From the NCBI RefSeq assembly GCF_026672255.1, contig NZ_JAPOHA010000009.1, positions 1-64,000 on the forward strand: a DNA stretch of 64,000 nt, written 5' to 3'. Positions 63,094-64,000 of the stretch are shown in pieces (the first letter of the stretch is position 1; each line of letters opens with the position of its first letter). The position numbers and the translations under genes are program-made. A model generated the notes under the pieces. That model made no database searches and was not told the DNA's origin. It was given only the letters and a program-made list of their open reading frames with translations. The stretch comes from Caproiciproducens galactitolivorans. GTDB lineage: Bacteria; Bacillota; Clostridia; Oscillospirales; Acutalibacteraceae.

Positions 63094-63139
63094 GTGTTAA
63101 ATATATAACTATTATCTAATAAAAAACCGGAATTGTCAA
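63094..63139 (-). promoter_or_regulatory. acn promoter with Rex-like operator
   Basis: Minus strand: TTGACA (63139-63134), 17-nt spacer, GATAAT (63116-63111). Directly downstream, over the predicted start site, is the sequence GTTA-N6-TAAC (63096-63109). Compared with the Rex consensus TTGTTAAN4TTAACAA it matches 11 of 14 fixed positions. rex is the third gene of this operon. Confidence 0.65.
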
Positions 63140-63189
63140 TCTGTCTGTTTCTATTTATATCATATTCCTTATATTGCGGCTTTATTTTC

Positions 63190-63218
63190 TTGCTGAATAC
63201 CGAAACAAATGCTATAAT
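63190..63218 (+). promoter_or_regulatory. Promoter of the ClpP-family gene
   Basis: TTGCTG (63190-63195), 17-nt spacer, TATAAT (63213-63218). Confidence 0.75.
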
Positions 63219-63301
63219 AAAATCTGATATTCTAAAAGGACTGTTTCTGTGTATGAGAATCGCCTTCTTACGGTACAATAATGCCGTAGGAGGTGCGGAA
63301 A

Positions 63302-64000
63302 ATGAATCAGAAAGATCGTTCAGAGAAGGAAAAGGATATCCGGGAAGCCGAGAAAAGTGAAAAGCAAACCGACCAGATCATCGATACCGGTTCCGTAATT
63401 ACCGGCAATGGACAGCACCGCGTTCATTGCCTGACTATTATCGGGCAGATCGAAGGGCACTTTATTCTTCCTTCACAGAATAAAACAACAAAATACGAAC
63501 ATGTTATCCCGCTGCTTGTTGCTATTGAGGAAGATCCCGCAATCGACGGGCTTCTTATCATATTAAATACGGTGGGCGGCGACGTTGAAGCGGGCCTTGC
63601 TTTAGCGGAACTGGTGGCCGGAATGAAGAAGCCGACCGTTTCCCTGGTGCTTGGGGGAGGACATTCCATCGGCGTGCCGCTCGCGGTTGCGGCAAAACAT
63701 TCTTTCATCGCGCCGAGCGCGACAATGACTATCCATCCGGTGCGAATGAACGGAATGCTGCTTGGCGTGCCGCAGACGCTGGAGTATTTTCAGCGCATGC
63801 AGGAACGGATTACCAGATTCGTTACAAAGAATTCAAAAATTACACCCGAACGGTTCCACGAGCTTTCCATGAATACACGGGAACTGGTGATGGACGTCGG
63901 TACCATTCTGGACGGCAACGACGCGGTTGCCGAAGGGTTGATCGACTCGCTTGGAAGTCTTTCCGACGCCATTGACTGCCTTTATGGTATGATTGATGAA
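63302..64000 (+). CDS. tepA: TepA-like ClpP-family serine protease (partial)
   Basis: 233 codons to the window edge, no stop yet. AGGAGGTG lies 6-8 nt before ATG 63302. A charged N-terminus ([20 protein letters not shown]) is followed by a ClpP/crotonase-fold domain. The catalytic Ser is in [12 protein letters not shown] and the catalytic His in [27 protein letters not shown] matches the oxyanion-forming region. Resembles Bacillus TepA/YmfB, a ClpP-like protease near spoIIIE with a suggested role in protein translocation and spore formation. The end is cut off, so the final length is unknown. Confidence 0.88.
   Translation, partial: MNQKDRSEKEKDIREAEKSEKQTDQIIDTGSVITGNGQHRVHCLTIIGQIEGHFILPSQNKTTKYEHVIPLLVAIEEDPAIDGLLIILNTVGGDVEAGLALAELVAGMKKPTVSLVLGGGHSIGVPLAVAAKHSFIAPSATMTIHPVRMNGMLLGVPQTLEYFQRMQERITRFVTKNSKITPERFHELSMNTRELVMDVGTILDGNDAVAEGLIDSLGSLSDAIDCLYGMIDE

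Noticed and set aside
63069-63300. Short frames between acn and the ClpP-family gene
   Set aside because: They lie across two divergent promoters and have no RBS.

Overview
The window reads as chromosomal DNA of a spore-forming, fermentative Clostridia member. I would place it near Oscillospiraceae/Ruminococcaceae (Caproiciproducens-like) by inference from gene content only. Supporting genes are bofA and a DUF2508 (yaaL) gene, mcsA-mcsB, rex, RNase J, gdpP, DUF4364, strong AAAGGAGG ribosome binding sites, and several [FeFe]-hydrogenase-type proteins of the clostridial Groups B and C. Housekeeping genes are moderately GC-rich; the 25.3-34.7 kb stretch is visibly more AT-rich.

Layout. 1-470: end of a stable-RNA operon (partial tRNA-Glu, 5S rRNA, tRNA-Asn, a CAT-anticodon tRNA). 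770-2900 (minus strand): a cluster of tiny Cys-, Arg/Trp- or Asn/Ser-rich genes plus a DUF326 copper-binding four-helix protein, each with its own RBS and most with a terminator; they look like spore-coat or metal-handling peptides. 3.0-6.0 kb (minus): Cu/Zn superoxide dismutase, iscU and iscS under a palindromic promoter, and rnhA. 6.1-21.2 kb (plus): rnj, gdpP, rplI, dnaB, tilS, hpt, ftsH, a LiaF-like membrane protein, and a ParE/ParC-type topoisomerase pair. 21.3-25.8 kb: secG, rnr, yaaL-like, bofA, then a DUF4364 gene and an XRE regulator on the minus strand.

25.9-34.7 kb: an accessory island next to tRNA-Thr(CGT). It holds a serine recombinase with a small partner, and a tightly overlapping three-gene operon (TerB-type protein, BrxD/DUF2791-like ATPase, Lhr/BrxHI-like helicase) that matches the Shango anti-phage system.

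34.8-46 kb: energy and redox genes. A stand-alone [FeFe]-hydrogenase homologue and an HD-domain protein come first, then a GntR/ABC exporter operon behind a duplicated promoter-operator. Next is a likely six-gene operon: a [2Fe-2S] thioredoxin-fold protein, a PAS-containing Group C3 sensory hydrogenase, a PP2C/SpoIIE phosphatase, a Group B hydrogenase, and an ABC-2 exporter pair. The arrangement suggests H2 or redox sensing relayed through protein dephosphorylation.

46-64 kb: PHP phosphoesterase, TSCPD protein, a Cys/Gly-rich membrane peptide, mcsA-mcsB (McsB lacks its catalytic Cys), an MCP chemoreceptor, an S1-domain protein, a lipoprotein cyclophilin, pyrG, a DUF2207/LemA pair, the acn-icd-rex operon with a Rex-like operator, and a TepA-like ClpP-family protease running off the end.
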